64,000 nt of DNA from contig JAITYX010000084.1 in assembly GCA_021018815.1 (NCBI GenBank), forward strand, positions 2,108,001 through 2,172,000, read 5' to 3'. Under the pieces are notes generated by a model. The model was not told the origin of the DNA. It worked only from the letters and a program-made list of their open reading frames with translations, and did no database searches. Shown here piece by piece: positions 21,001-32,763 of the stretch. The first letter of the stretch is position 1, and every line of letters starts with the position of its first letter. The stretch comes from Talinum fruticosum (lineage: Eukaryota; Streptophyta; Magnoliopsida; Caryophyllales; Talinaceae). The translations under genes and the position numbers were made by a program.

Positions 21001-22229
21001 AAACCAAGTTACAATCTCGTTAACATTCTCATTTTCCTGTGCCATGAACGTTTCGATTTTTATCACGACATATATATTTATAGCTAAGGCTCAGGTTAAG
21101 AAATTTAATTATAGAAATCCCGATTATCGGGAGATGGCTCCATACGATTAATTCCTCTATGAGTACTTCCAATAATCGATTAATGATTTAGTGTGTCGCG
21201 AAAAAATAGTGAAACTCAATAATATTTCAACATGTTAACATTTAAATATTCCGAAAAGTGCGGACAATAACGTACTGAGGCGAGTTGTTCGTTTTCCTTT
21301 AAATATCATTTTTCATTGTTTTCTTTGAACATGTCGTTCCCATCGATTAACTGTTTTCAGGAAGAAATTTGATTTATGCATTAATAAACTTAATAGCTAC
21401 TCTCTATTTGTGATAAACTTTTCACATTTGGCTTCCGCTAATTCCCCACTTATTACTCAAATTCATTTGAATTTCTAACTTCCTTTACTTCAGTAAATTT
21501 CCTTTTCCCCTCTCCTCCTCCTACTCAATTCAACACTCTAATTTTCTTTTCAAGTCAAGTCTCACTCTAAGTAATTTTTCGAATTCTCGCAAAGATTATT
21601 ACACATTGAATTATTCTTGTCTTTTCACCACCATATTACTTATTATCACCAAATTACTAACTCCACCAATATTTCTATTAATTTCAATAAAATTCCCAAG
21701 TATAACCCAATTTCATTTTTCAATCAAGCTTAACATAACCCAATTACCGCTTAATTAACATACATGAATATACCTCCATACTCCCTTAAATTTCCATATT
21801 TCAAATTGATTTACTCTTACTTAACTAAACCAAAATTCAATTCCATTAATTTGCTCAAGTTTAAACATACACCAATAAATTCAATCTTCCATCAATCTCC
21901 AATTTCATATCCTTGAAAGCAACTCACATTAATATATACATGCCCATGCTTCAATCATAGTCAATATATTTCTTCAAATTCTTCCACAACCAAACAATTC
22001 ATTCATATTCATAGGGGAGTTAAACAAACACATTCAAATTATAAATAAACCCAAATCAATTTCCAATTCCATATCCACACATATCAACCCTAAATCCAAT
22101 TTTATTTTCTCCCAAGATTCTTTCAATTCCAACACCGCCAATTTACAACTCACATTAACTTGTCTAATTCTTCAATTACAACATAAATTCGTAATAGAAA
22201 TTTGCTTAGAAATGGAGAATTAGAGATAT

Positions 22230-22740
22230 ACCTCAAAAGTGGAATTGGGTAGTGATGGCTCGTTGGTGGAGATGCGGTGGCCTGAGCAGCGACATGATAC
22301 GGTGGTCGGCGATGTCGGTGGCGGTGGCCAAGGGACGGCGGCAGTAGCCGGTCCGAGCTGCAGCAGCAACAAGCGAGGATAGAACCGCCTGCCGGCGCGA
22401 GACACGGGAAGAGGGAAAGAAAAATAGGTGGAGGGGCAGCATGGGTGGTGGCCGGAGCGCGTCGATGGCGTCGGGCGCCGGCCGGCGATCGTGGACGGCG
22501 GCCGGGGTGGCAGGGTGGCACGATCCCCACCGAGCAGCACCAGCAAGGGGGCGATTTTGCCTCGCCGGCACGAGACAAGGGAAGAGGGAGAAGAAAAACT
22601 TGGTGCGGGAGTCGGGGAGGTACGCCGGCGGCGGAAGAAGTCGGTAAGGCCTGGCTCGCCGGCGAGTGGTACAGACACCACGGTGAGAGGGAGTGGGGGA
22701 GAAATGGAAGAGAGATGAAGATGAGATTTTTCCTGGTTTA
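22230..22740 (-). other. GC-rich leader-like block in LTR I with upstream TATA-like box
   Basis: Overlapping open frames on both strands (up to 196 codons on minus) come from GC-rich composition; the proteins are Pro/Arg/Ser-rich without a domain. On the minus strand, ATATAATGAAAAAG (about 22755-22768) precedes a CT-rich stretch CATCTTCATCTCTCTTCC. This suggests that the LTR promoter and leader read leftward, but the evidence is compositional. Confidence 0.45.
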
Positions 22741-23078
22741 AGCACCCCTCCTCTTTTTCATTATATCCCGATGCTTCTACAATCCACTCCTCTTTGTTTT
22801 TTTTTTTCATTTACCGATTATTTATTTCTAAATAAATCATGTTCGAGACACGCTTTTGTATTATTCGAATGTACATTCAGCTTCTTCACACAAATGTAAA
22901 TCTACACGAATTAATTATTATTATTACGATTATTAAATTTGTTCGCATCATTTATTTCAGTTTCCCTTTTTTTTCTTTTTTTTTGTTTTTTTGAGTGGCT
23001 CACTGCTCTTGAATAATATTAAGACTATAAAACGCAAATTTAAAATAATTTATTATGATTAAGTTTCGGGGTGTTACA

Positions 23079-24712
23079 TCTTACCGTAAAGAACACATAC
23101 TTCTATTTCGATCAAATTGGATTTCGAGGTCACCAACAACGTCGCAGAGTATGAAGCGTGTATCAAAGGATTTGAAGTTGCTGTAGAGATCGAAAAGAAC
23201 ATTAGGTTTTTGGTGACTCCAATTTGATCATTAATCGATTTCACAAAAATGGAAAGTACATAGTCGAGCCTTGGCATCCTACCAAGCACATCTAATTGAA
23301 CTATCAAAACATTTTGATAGTATTTGTTTCACCTACCTTCCTAGGTATGACAACCAATCCGAAAAATGCTTTAGCAAAATTAGTATCCATGACTAATATC
23401 CCTAACAACATTCATTCAATGCCTATTCACATAAAACTATGGAGTCAGCTAGCTCACATCTATGCATTAGATGTGTCTAATACGAACCAAACTAGTTGGT
23501 ATCATGACATTTATCGGTGTATGGATAAGCAAGAGTACCCATTGGACTCTACCCCTAGAGCCCAACAAGCCATCGGGATGTTGGCAACTTAGTTAGTCAT
23601 TAATTAAGGGAAACTATATAAGAAAGCCACCATGGGGATTAGCTTACTTTGAGTCAACCAACATGAAGCAAAGCACATCATGGATGAGATTAGGAATGTG
23701 GACCCCATATAAACAAGTAAGATGTTGGTTCGGAAGATTCAGTGGCTTGGATATATCTAGTCGACCATGGCAGCATACTGTGATGAGTTTGTTAGGAAAT
23801 TCCATAAGTTTCAGTGTGTATGCAAATTTACAACACCAACCACCATCATTTCTCACAACACTAGCATCATTGTGGCCATTTTCCGTTTGGGGAATTGACA
23901 TTATTAGCAAAATGACCTTGAATGGAACATGTGGTCACGAATTTGTGTTAGTAGTAATTGACTACTTCACCAAGTGGGTAGAAGCAGCCTATTGTGCAAA
24001 CTCTAACATCGAAAAAGGTAGCCAAGTTCATTACCCGTAACATCATTTGTTGTTATAGGGTGCCCAATGAGTTAATTAGTGACCATGACAGTCATTTCAA
24101 GAAGGAAGTAGCAGACTTGTTGCACAAATACAAGATCAAGCATCATAAGTCTTCTCCCTATTACCCTCAAACTAATGGAGAATTTGAGGCCAGCAACAAC
24201 AACATTCGTAAAATAGTGGAGAAAATGGCTGTCGGTTATAAAGATTGGCCTCGTAAGTTGCCTTTCGCTTTGTGGGCCTATCGAACCTCCATTAGAACCT
24301 CTATGGGGCATGGAAGCAGTCCTTCCTATAGAGATACATATTCCCTTGTTATGAATAATCACCGAAAGTTATATTCTACAAGCAAGTGTGGGCTAAACCA
24401 CGCTACGAAGAGTTAGTGTTGCTAGATCGGGCACTCGAACGCCTTGCATAATGTGCAAAAATACCGGACATGTATATCAAGGGCATTTAACGAGAGCATG
24501 AAGCCTCAAAACCTGCAAATTGGAGACTTGGTCCTAAAAGATATTATAGCACCAATTTGGGATCCACGAGGAAAATTTAGGCCTAATTGGCAAGGCCCAT
24601 TTGTGCTTAGTCGGATATTACCAAGTGGAGCAGTGAAATTAACTGAGTTAGATGATGAAGAAATCGCTCAAGCATGTAAACTTGGATCAACTTAAGAAAT
24701 TATCCCCTTTAG
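23079..24712 (+). pseudogene. Gypsy J RNase H and integrase, broken
   Basis: The RNase H continues after LTR I with LDFEVTNNVAEYEACIKGFE (23115-23175), the classical gypsy N.AEYEA block, and LAKLVSMTN near 23365-23395. The linker frame 23296-23592 leads to the integrase zinc domain (HEAKHIMDEI at 23670-23700). The core has VVIDYFTKWVEAA (23950-23990) with the first Asp, LISDHDSHFKKEV (24070-24112) with the second, and NGEFEASNN (24174-24200) carrying the Glu. The C-terminal domain GDLVLK...GKFRPNWQGPFVLSRI (24522-24615) is the GPY/F-type module. It ends with NLDQLKKLSP in a shifted frame near 24680-24710. Several frameshifts make it non-functional. The family is Ty3/gypsy of the Tat/Athila-like type by the IDYFTKWVEA and FRPNW blocks (inference). 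Confidence 0.85.
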
Positions 24713-25683
24713 TTTTTTTTAATCTTTGTAATTATTTTTAACCATCCAATTAGATGGTCTCTTTATTTCTTTGGACAATCTAATTAGACAGTCCACTTGT
24801 ATAATTAATTATTTATTAACTTTAAGGGTAGTCAAATTAGGTCTGTCCAATTTGTTTATACCTCTAGGTGAGCGATAAAAATGCATAAAATATTTAAAAT
24901 ATAGCATAATAATTACTTTTATTTAATAAAAGGTAAGCCTCGCTACTTACCTAAATACATAGCTAATAAAAGGGAAATAAAACAAGCACACTACTTGTGG
25001 AAAATAAACTGTTCTAAAGAGGCAAAACTAATCCTCCTATTTTGTATTCCCTCCTAAAAACAAAATTCTATCAAAAGAACTAAGCCCTAGTCTATCTTCA
25101 CTTTTTTTCCTTTGGGGTCACCGGACTCGGCCCTATCATCTCGGATATGCTTCTTCAGCTCCTTAATTCTAGGGGCCCTCATCTCCTCAGCTTCCTTTGC
25201 TTCCAATTCTCTTATGTGAACATGTTCAACTATCCGAGGGTTTGCTTCGCAAATTTGGAGTGGTGCAGAGCAGTGGACAACTTCTTTGGGAACTATTTCT
25301 CAAGCTCTCGGTGCCTTATGCTGTTGAGGATCCACTTCTATCATCCACTCCGGATAATACGCAGATACGATAGTAGTCGGCTTGCTCGCAAGTTTCAGCA
25401 GACCTTGGCGAGTTCATCCATTATTCTCGCCATGATTTCAATCACCTAGATTTGCCAAATCCTTCAAACAGTTTGAAGGTAGGGGCCGATGCAATCTTGA
25501 AGAGGAATCACCTACTCTTTTCCCATTTGCCACAACACACTCGTCAGGGAAATAATAAATGCTGGTTTTTAGGCCCAGCGGGCTTACGTGAAGGATGTTC
25601 TCTCGGTATGTGTCCTAAATTGGAACACTTTTCGAGTGCATGATGTACCCTCGCTGTATCATTACTATGATTCTTAAGGTAAT
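24713..25683. other. Gypsy J 3' region with an antisense coiled-coil ORF fragment
   Basis: AT-rich sequence with ATTAGAT/ATTAGAC repeats (24745-24800) is followed at about 25089-25345 by a minus-strand frame. That frame reads HIRELEAKEAEEMRAP, then RIKELKKHIRDDRAE, and ends in a lysine-rich tail and stop. It is charged, with heptad-like spacing of Leu/Ile, and lies downstream of integrase on the opposite strand, the same relative place as the PMD sequences at 1790 and 50166. I cannot name it. The remaining bases to 25683 show nothing recognisable. The region is cut at 25684 by the copia LTR of E. Confidence 0.45.
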
Positions 25684-27049
25684 TGAAAGTTAACTCTTGG
25701 AGAGAGGAGGGGGTGAATAGGGTGATGCAAGATTTTTTAAAATATACAAACTATTTTGCATAGAACTGGCTTAGAAACATATTCCGAGTCTAGATCGGAC
25801 TCGTAAAGTGAAATACACAATGAAGTAGGTGGAAACCCTCATGGGGCAGAAAACCGGGGACAATGCTATTCCAAGCACCAAGTCAAATCCACTAATTTAA
25901 TCCATAATCACAAGGACTCGACTCTTTACAAAATTTCTCCCTTAGACAATTCCCTTACAAGTTTTCCTACATTTAGAAGTTCCCTTATCTCGATGTAGTA
26001 CATCCTAACGGAGATATACCCTTTACGAGTTATGGACAATCGAGCTGCGTTAACCCTTTCAGCTTAGTCAAGGGACTTAGAAAGTAGAACGACTAGAAGT
26101 GATTACAAGACTTTCTTTACAACTTTGAAAGTAAGAAAATACATATTAGGAGTTGTAAACCGAAGATTAAGTAAGTAAGTACTAAGAAAGTGTTAAGCAA
26201 TGTGTTCAACAATCTTGAAGTCTTGTGAAGTGGCTTCTATTTATATACAGTAGGGTAGAATGACCATTCAGACTTGTTTTGGACTAGTGAGCTTTAATAA
26301 TCTTTGTAATGGCTAGTCCGAGTCACTCGAAAAGGATCTGTTGAGATGTGAACGTTGTGTGGTGGTCCTCGGCTCAAAAAGTTATCCATCTCTCTAGTTG
26401 TGATTGAAATCTAGGGTGGAAACAACCATTCGACACAAAGTTGAAGTTTACCAGATTTGGAAACAAACAATCCATACACGGTGTCCGAGCCATGTCCGGA
26501 AATGGTTGATTTTTGTCTCGCTGGTGTTTAACGGCTAAAAACCGACTACTTTTGTATTTCAAAAATAGATTAGGCTTGTTTAATAAACCTACAAAAGCAA
26601 ATCAAAGTGGTACTCAAAGTATAAAAATACTTTAGTCAAAGATTAGGTAAAGACAATAATTAATTCAAAGTAATTAAGAACTTAATTATCTTCAGACCTA
26701 AAAGAATGGAATTTTTTTAGTCCAATATTCATTAAGTTCAAATTATCAAGTTAGAAAGAATAAATCATCAAAATACATATACTTGATTAAGTAAATAATT
26801 CTCAACAAATAAATTGACTTAGAAAGTGGAATTAACGTAGTAATTTATTTTCACTTAAAGCAACAAGTCGAGTGGTCGAATAAAAGTGTTAAAGAAATTA
26901 TTTACTCATGCCATTATTTTGAGTTGTGTCTCAGTGGGTCGAAACACGATTACTGAATGTTATGCTTAATGAATGGTTTCGAGTCAAAGCTCATAATGAC
27001 TTAGAATCGAACCACAAAGAGATAGAGAGTTATACCTGAGTCTTGAATC
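25684..27049 (-). repeat. Copia E 3' LTR
   Basis: On the minus strand the LTR begins with TCAAGACTCAGG (near 27049) after the polypurine tract. It contains a TATA-like ATATAAATAG at about 26238-26247 and ends in CCAAGAGTTAACTTTCA, a diverged form of the family end. Length is about 1366 bp. This copy is more diverged from A than B or D is, suggesting an older subfamily. Confidence 0.8.
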
Positions 27050-27065
27050 TCCCCTTTTCTAATGA
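27050..27065 (-). other. Polypurine tract of copia E
   Basis: Minus strand: TTAGAAAAGGGGAGAT directly precedes the LTR. It is preceded in turn by GGAATGCCTTTCAT, the conserved context in A, B and D. Confidence 0.8.
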
Positions 27066-27544
27066 AAGGCATTCCACACTTAAGATAGAAACTGTTGAGT
27101 TCAACAAGTAATGTTTTCATTGAGTATAGATCAAAGCAAGAAGAATAAAGATGAATATACGACAGTTCAGCTCATATCAAATATAACTCAAAACATGTTT
27201 CTTGAAATAATCGAGCAAATATTTTTCTAATATATAAGAGTAAATAATAATATATTAGAGTAAGTATGAAACATATACGCTCAAAAATAGATATGCTAAA
27301 AAATAAGTGAATTTCATTAGTAGAAGCAATTTGTATAGAAATTGTAAACAAACTATGAATCAAACTAAGAAAACAACCGAGGAAAAACTCCCCTAAACCA
27401 AACATCTATTTTTCTATCTTCCCTCTCCCCTATGCATTTCAACAAAACATAATAGAAAGAGGGTGGAAAGAACAACAAAATACAAAAGATGTTGGGAAAA
27501 AAAAATTAAATCAAGAAGGATGAGCAGCTTGTCTGTGAAGTAGA

Positions 27545-29130
27545 AGAACCAATGGTGCGCCTATGCCTTTATCCTTGAATAGAAGTAGCTGGGCAAGATG
27601 GTAACAATAGTGGTATATCGGGCAGTGGAATAATCCTCGGTTTTGCGCACCAAAGGTAGATCTTCCTCTTCTTCATCTTTTTCATCTTCTTCCTCAACAA
27701 AAGCTGCTGTTGACTTAGATTCCGATGCAAGGGCCTTAGACTAGTCGACATCACCAGCCTCTTCGAAGGCACTCCGAGTGTGATCGAAGAGATCACCTCG
27801 GGTTCTTTGGTGCCCTAGTCCTCAGGTTAAACTACTTCTTCCTCCTTTTCTCCTTCGTCATCTCCTCCTTTAGCCTCTCCTTGGCCTTCTTCTACATCTT
27901 CTTCAGCTTCTTCTCGATTCAAACTCGGAAGAGCTTGAGGTCTCCACAAATTTATTTTCCTCAAATTCCGAGTCCTTAATTGCATAGGACCTTCTCTCTT
28001 GGAGGTCCTTTTGGTCCTTGATCATATCCTTCAGCTCATAAATCAGTGCTTGACTCTATCGAAGTTGAGTATGAGTCCGGCTTTGCAACTCGGTCAATAT
28101 GGGGATGAAAGCATGGAAAGCGCCTAGAGTTGATTTCAACTCTATAGCCAAAGAAGCAAGTTTATTGGCCACCTTCTAAAGAAGCTCAATAAAAGGGCAG
28201 GTAGAGAAGTGGAAGGTGCAATAGTTAGAAGTGGGATCTTAGGAGTAGTGTGAGTCTAAGGTAGATGAGGAGGGGGCTAACTCGATGAGTGAACCCGGAC
28301 ACCGGGTTTGATTTCTTGATATCTAAGACCTATGAGTTCACCTCTGCCAAAACTAACAAGCAGGCTCTAAGAAAGCGTTAATGTGATAAGGGAGAGGGAC
28401 CTCAAACTTAGCAAAAGTAGTAGAAAGAAGGGCTCCCAAAAGGGTATGGAGTCTTCTTCCGGTCGGATGGAATAGAAGCAATATGTTCCATAATTAATGG
28501 AAAAAGGTCTACATCATAGCCCTCTAGAATGTCATAGAGAACTTTGAGAACTTTAGAATGGGGGTTCTGTTTTGATAAATAATAAGAAAACAAAGTCCTC
28601 ATAAGAATCAACCACAAAAGTCCGGCTTTTGAAGTCATCCGAGTCACGTAAAAGTTCTTTCTAGATTGAGGAGGTTCTTTGGCATACCTGTCAAAGAAGT
28701 CATCTACGACTTCAGTGAAAGGGATGGAATTGGAATTCAGAAAGAGACACTTCGCATCGAAGACTTTGTGAAGTAGGGAAAGGTTAATACGAATAGTGTA
28801 GCCTTAAACAATGTAACAGTATAACCTTATCTCTTCGTCGTCATACGAGTATAAAATTCAATAAAAGGTATGGGTAGATATACTCACAAAAGCACATATA
28901 GTTATATACACCAGTTTTCGCAATGTGTTTCAAGTAAGAAAAAGATGTTTTTGGGAAGAACTTGTCGTCGAGGAAGAAATGTTGGGCGATATTGAGTTTT
29001 GGGTGTTCCGAGGTTGGGGCTTTCCCTTTTCCCGTGCAGCCTCGTAACGAGTGGTTTTGGTTCGACCTTCTTCGTGGCTAAACCCTTTACGACAGGACCT
29101 TTCTAAGGCATATTTGAGAGAGTAGAGAGT
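27545..29130 (-). pseudogene. Copia E post-pol ORF (PF20167-like), broken
   Basis: The minus-strand frames begin with an ATG near 29112 followed by an early stop. They then give LDDKFFPKTSFSYLKHIAKT and GVYNYMCFCEYIYPYLLLNF (about 28990-28870), parallel to KFFPTTKFSWLPHIQSTGVY in D. Next comes SKQNPHSKVLKVLYDILEGY (28530-28590), parallel to the D block around 36020-36090. The YP.LV.EFY and LL.G. blocks fit the plant 'putative transposon protein' domain (PF20167). A Glu/Lys-rich part follows (27860-27960) and a Ser/Pro tail lies at 27569-27796. Stops break it throughout. It sits between RNase H and the 3' LTR, in the same strand as pol, behind a TATA-like box at 29281. Confidence 0.65.
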
Positions 29131-29280
29131 GTTTGATATTAGAGTAAGAGAATAGAGAACACAGAAGATTCAGAAATAGGGAGAGAGATTTAGTGCGAGA
29201 GAGAAAATGAGTTTGAGTGCAAAGTGAGCGAGAGAGCGAGCAATAAGTAGGTAAAGTGAAAGAGAGAAAATGAAGTGGTG

Positions 29281-29292
29281 CTAATTATAGAG
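29281..29292 (-). promoter_or_regulatory. TATA-like box upstream of copia E post-pol ORF
   Basis: Minus strand TCTCTATAATTAG is followed by a long CT-rich leader (TTTTCTCTCTTTCAC, CTCGCTCTCTCGCTCAC) and an ATG about 165 bases downstream. Upstream lies CGGTCCGATAACCGTTG, matching the D region GATCGGACAACTAGCCGTTG. The parallel position and spacing to D's TATAAATAG make it a conserved internal promoter candidate. Confidence 0.5.
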
Positions 29293-29689
29293 AGTAAAAG
29301 CTTTCAACTCGCCTTTCTGTCTATGTTACCAAGCAACGGTTATCGGACCGTTGAAGTCTCTCAACACCTAACAACTGTTTTTCCAATAGCTTTCTTCCAA
29401 CGGCTTGTTATACTCGATCGAACTCATGACAGAGAGAGAGAAAAAGAAAGGATTTTTCAAAACAATTATGAGATTCTCCATTTATCTAGAGATGATCCCA
29501 AAATTTTGTTGTCCATTTTGCTAAAATGTAAGTCTGACTCAGTAATGTGTCCGAGTTACTCATAACACACTTAGAAAAATTCATAACCGATAGCTCAGTC
29601 TCATTCTCGTGTCAACTAATCCATTTGTTATCTACTCAAGTGATTTAACAATCAATCATAATGGAATAATTCATGCAATAATCTCAAAT
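29293..29689 (-). other. Copia E spacer between RNase H and post-pol promoter
   Basis: About 400 bases without coding. They include CAACGG/CCGTTG motifs (29338-29352, 29390-29405) and correspond to 34922-35310 in D. I see nothing else in it. Confidence 0.5.
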
Positions 29690-31080
29690 AATCATGCATT
29701 TAACATGTCGAGCTCATTCATAATAAAGCAAAACTAATCTTCACTCGGAGGCTTAGTGAAAATATCAGCTAATTGAAATTTTGTAGGAATTATCTCAAGT
29801 TCAGTATCACCTTTCTCGGAATGGTCTCTCATAAAATGATACCCGACCTCACTCAATGTGTTTTGTCTTTGAGTGCTGAACTCGGATTCGTTTGATACAC
29901 TTGATTAGAATAGATGTGAATGATAGTCCAAGATCCTTCAAGTGTTGCGTGATTGAGAAAATCTAAGCAGAGCAAGCTCCAACCGCAATGTACTCAACCT
30001 CGGCAGTTGATAAAGCAACTAAGTTCTCGCTTCTTTGAGTGCCGGGAGATGAGTGATCAACCCGAAATTGGCATGCTCCAGATGTGCTCTTTCTATCAAC
30101 TTTGTACCCAACACGGTCATTATCCGAGTATCTAGTAAGAGTAAGATCCGAGTTCTTTGAAATCTTACACTAGTAGAGATCCAATCATACCTCTGTAGAG
30201 TTTCTTATCTACAGACTTTAACTTTCTCATCTCGAGTCCAATTTTAAACTCGTTGCTCATTAGTGTTGTTGCACGCTTCACATCTTGTAGCTTGTATTTT
30301 TTCAATAACTCCTTAGTGTATTTTGATTGATAGACATAGATGCCATCCTTTTTTTTTGCTTGATTTGCAGTGTGAGAAAGAAATTGAGTTCTCCCATCAT
30401 GCTCATTTGGAACTTCTATCTCATTAACTCGAAAACTCTTGACATGGAGTTTCATTAGTAGCTCCAAAAATAATATCATCAACATAGATCCGAATGATAA
30501 GAAAATAATTCCCCTTGGTTTTTGTCAAAAGAGTTTAGTGAATCGGACCTCTTTTGAATTCATTTTCAACCAAGAAAATGCTTAGTCTTTCATACCAAGC
30601 TCTAGGAGCTTGTTTCAGACAATATAAAGCCTTTTGCAACTTGAAAACATGATTTGAAATTTCAAATCCAGGGGTTGCTCAACATAAACTTCTTCTTGAA
30701 TATAACCATTGAGAAATACACACTTAAAATCCATTTGATAAAGCTTGATGTTCATGCTACATGCAAATGCTACAAGAATTCTTATTGCCTCAATCCTAGT
30801 AATAGGTGCAAAGGTTTCCTCATAATTAATTCCCTCTTCTTGATTATAGCCTTGAGCAACTAATCTGCCCTTATTTCTTACTACCAACCCTTCCTCATCT
30901 AGTTTATTCTTGAAAACCCATTTGGTCCCTATTACTAGGTAGTCATAAGTTCGTTTGGTCGGAGTCAAGACCTGGTTTCTTTCAAATTGATTTGGTTCCT
31001 CTTGCATGGCCTCTACCCATTCAGGTTTAGTTAAGGGTCTAGTACATTTTTAAGTTCATTTAATGATATGAATGCTAAAA
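29690..31080 (-). pseudogene. Copia E reverse transcriptase and RNase H, broken
   Basis: On the minus strand, TKWVFKNKLDEEGLVVRNKG (about 30870-30930) and [20 protein letters not shown] (30680-30740) are RT blocks in one open frame (30615-31007). The palm motif YVDDIIFGATNE lies at 30455-30492. KYTKELLKKYKLQDVKRATT (about 30250-30310) follows in the frame 30165-30485. Most of RNase H between 30165 and 29780 is compressed or frame-broken. ADIFTKPPSED (29735-29770) and the pol terminus near 29692 remain. The two longest open frames overlap only through frameshifts, so the copy is dead but less decayed than A in the RT. Confidence 0.82.
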
Positions 31081-32763
31081 ATACACATAGATTTTACAAA
31101 GAAGAACGAGTTCTTACCCCATTATTGATATCAAAAAGTATGTTCTCATGTGGGTGACTGGATGCATATTTAAAAGCTCTACCTGTCATCCGGTTTACCA
31201 TAATTGTTGGGGGAATAGGCGGATCTTCAGTTGGTTACTCTTGTTGAACTTCTACATTGGCTTTTTCTTCAGCATTCGAGCTAGCTCTTAAACTTGTTCA
31301 TTCCGAGTCACTTCATGCTGAGTTTGCTCATTCTAAGTCGTGTCGGTTCTTTTGTTTTGACTCATTCTAAGCTTACTTCACTAATATTATCTTCATCTCT
31401 ATTGAGCTTGAGATCTGAGAAGGTGGACTCACTTATCCTCCCAAGGTCAATCTCATCAAAGACAACGTGGATGCTTTCTTCTACTTTGTTAGATATTTTG
31501 TTAAAAACTCTATAAACTTTACTATGAGATGAGTAACCCAAAAATATACCTTCATCCGACCTAGCATCAAACTTAGTCGGATGTTCCTTACCTTTTTATG
31601 AACATAACATTTACATCGAAATGGTTTGAAGTAGGAGATGTTGGGCTTCTTCCCTTGTACAACTCATAGGATGCCTTATTTAGGATTAGTTTGATAAGGC
31701 ATCCGTTGAGTGTATAGTTTGCTATGTTGATCTGCCTCGACCACGAAATAGTAAGGTAGATCATTTTGTGGAGGAGTTTTTGGTGTAGAGAAGTTGTTGG
31801 GAATGCCATTCTTGTCACAAAAGTCCGTAAATTCCGAGTAATTGAACACCCTTCCATGGTCAATTCAAATTCTTCCGATCCGAGTCTCGGACTCCACTTG
31901 AATTTTCCTGTAGATCTTAGTGAACTCTTTCAAGGCTTCACTCTTGTTCTTTAGAAAATGCACCCATGTAAATCATGCATAATCATCAACAATAACTAGC
32001 ACATTACCTGCTAAGCTTTTCATAAGAACTTCACCACACAAATCCATATGAACGAATTTAAGTGCTTTGGATGCAGATACAGCTTTGAGTGGTTTGAAAG
32101 ATGATTTGACTTACTTTTCTTTTGTACATGTTTCATAAATTTTATCTTTCATAAATGCACAGTTAGGCAAACCCCTAACTAATCCATGAGATGAAAGTTT
32201 CTTGATACTATGCATGCTAGTATGATCTAGTCTATGATGCCATGCCCATGAATCATCCTTCAAAGATGCATTCAAACAAGATAAATTTTGACTAGAATCA
32301 AATAGATGAATGATATAAGTGTTACCTCACCTCGGACCCGAGAGCTTTGTCTCTTTGGTGACAACATAAAAAATGAAGCAATTGGTCCGAGTGAATCTTA
32401 GCTCCGACCCTTGTAACATAACTCGAAATGCTCAAAAGATTGTACTTGAGCCCTTTGACAAGGTGGACTAGACTGGCTGAGCTCTCTCCTTGATCAATCT
32501 TGACAATCCCAACTATCTTGCCTTTGCTATTATCTCCAAATGTGACTTTTCCTCCCTTCATATCTTCTAACTAATAGAAGAGTTTTGAGTTCCCGGACAT
32601 ATGGTGTGAGCAGCCACTATCTAAGTACTAATGACCCTTCCGTTTCGAGTCACCTACAACACGTAAACAAACTAACCCTTCTAACTTCCTATCACAAACC
32701 GAGTAACTCGCCTTTGCTATGGTCTTTTTCTTAGGAAAATCACAGTTAGGAAGCCATATTTGA
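31081..32763 (-). pseudogene. Copia E protease and integrase, broken and 5'-cut
   Basis: Minus strand: the protease motif YLDSGCSHHMSG lies at about 32590-32626 and GKIVGIVKIDQGESSASLVH at about 32460-32530. The zinc domain (W.H.RLDH, LPNCAF) is at 32160-32260 and its CxxC is damaged. The HMDLCGEV block with the first catalytic Asp is at 32030-32050. The core and C-terminal domain YELYKGRSPTSPTSNHFDVN are at 31595-31680. The linker to RT contains an acidic, Thr/Asn-rich stretch (31270-31480). Stops occur throughout. The upstream end at 32763 is an abrupt junction to element D. Confidence 0.8.

Larger units (their letters stand above)
15933..23078. mobile_element. Solo LTR I (TGTAACRCCCC type, probable gypsy), TCTTA target duplication, hosting LTR H
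   Basis: Termini are TGTAACGCCCC at 15933 and GGGGTGTTACA at 23068-23078, a near-perfect inverted terminal pair. TCTTA flanks both sides (15928-15932, 23079-23083), and the interrupted host gene J is continuous once one copy is removed. Without the nested LTR H, it is about 3.87 kb. Such very long LTRs with TGTAACACCCC ends are typical of Tekay/Del-type chromoviruses; this lineage call is from memory of LTR ends only. A 27-bp minisatellite (16543-16866), an ATTACG run (20193-20231) and a GC-rich leader-like block (about 22230-22740) lie inside. No gag-pol is present. The direction of transcription is not certain. Confidence 0.85.
25684..32763 (-). mobile_element. Copia element E, 5'-truncated
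   Basis: Minus-strand copy of the same copia family. It consists of a 3' LTR (25684-27049), a polypurine tract, a post-pol ORF, RNase H, RT, integrase and protease, ending abruptly at 32763 in the gag-protease junction. The 5' LTR, PBS and gag are missing. At the break it meets element D, head to head. The base order around the left LTR edge is GTAAT|TGAAAG; no matching duplication can be sought because the other end is lost. Confidence 0.85.

Noticed and set aside
22150..22810. Cluster of 140-196-codon frames on both strands
   Set aside because: Composition-driven open frames in a GC-rich part of LTR I. No domain, and no consistent frame.
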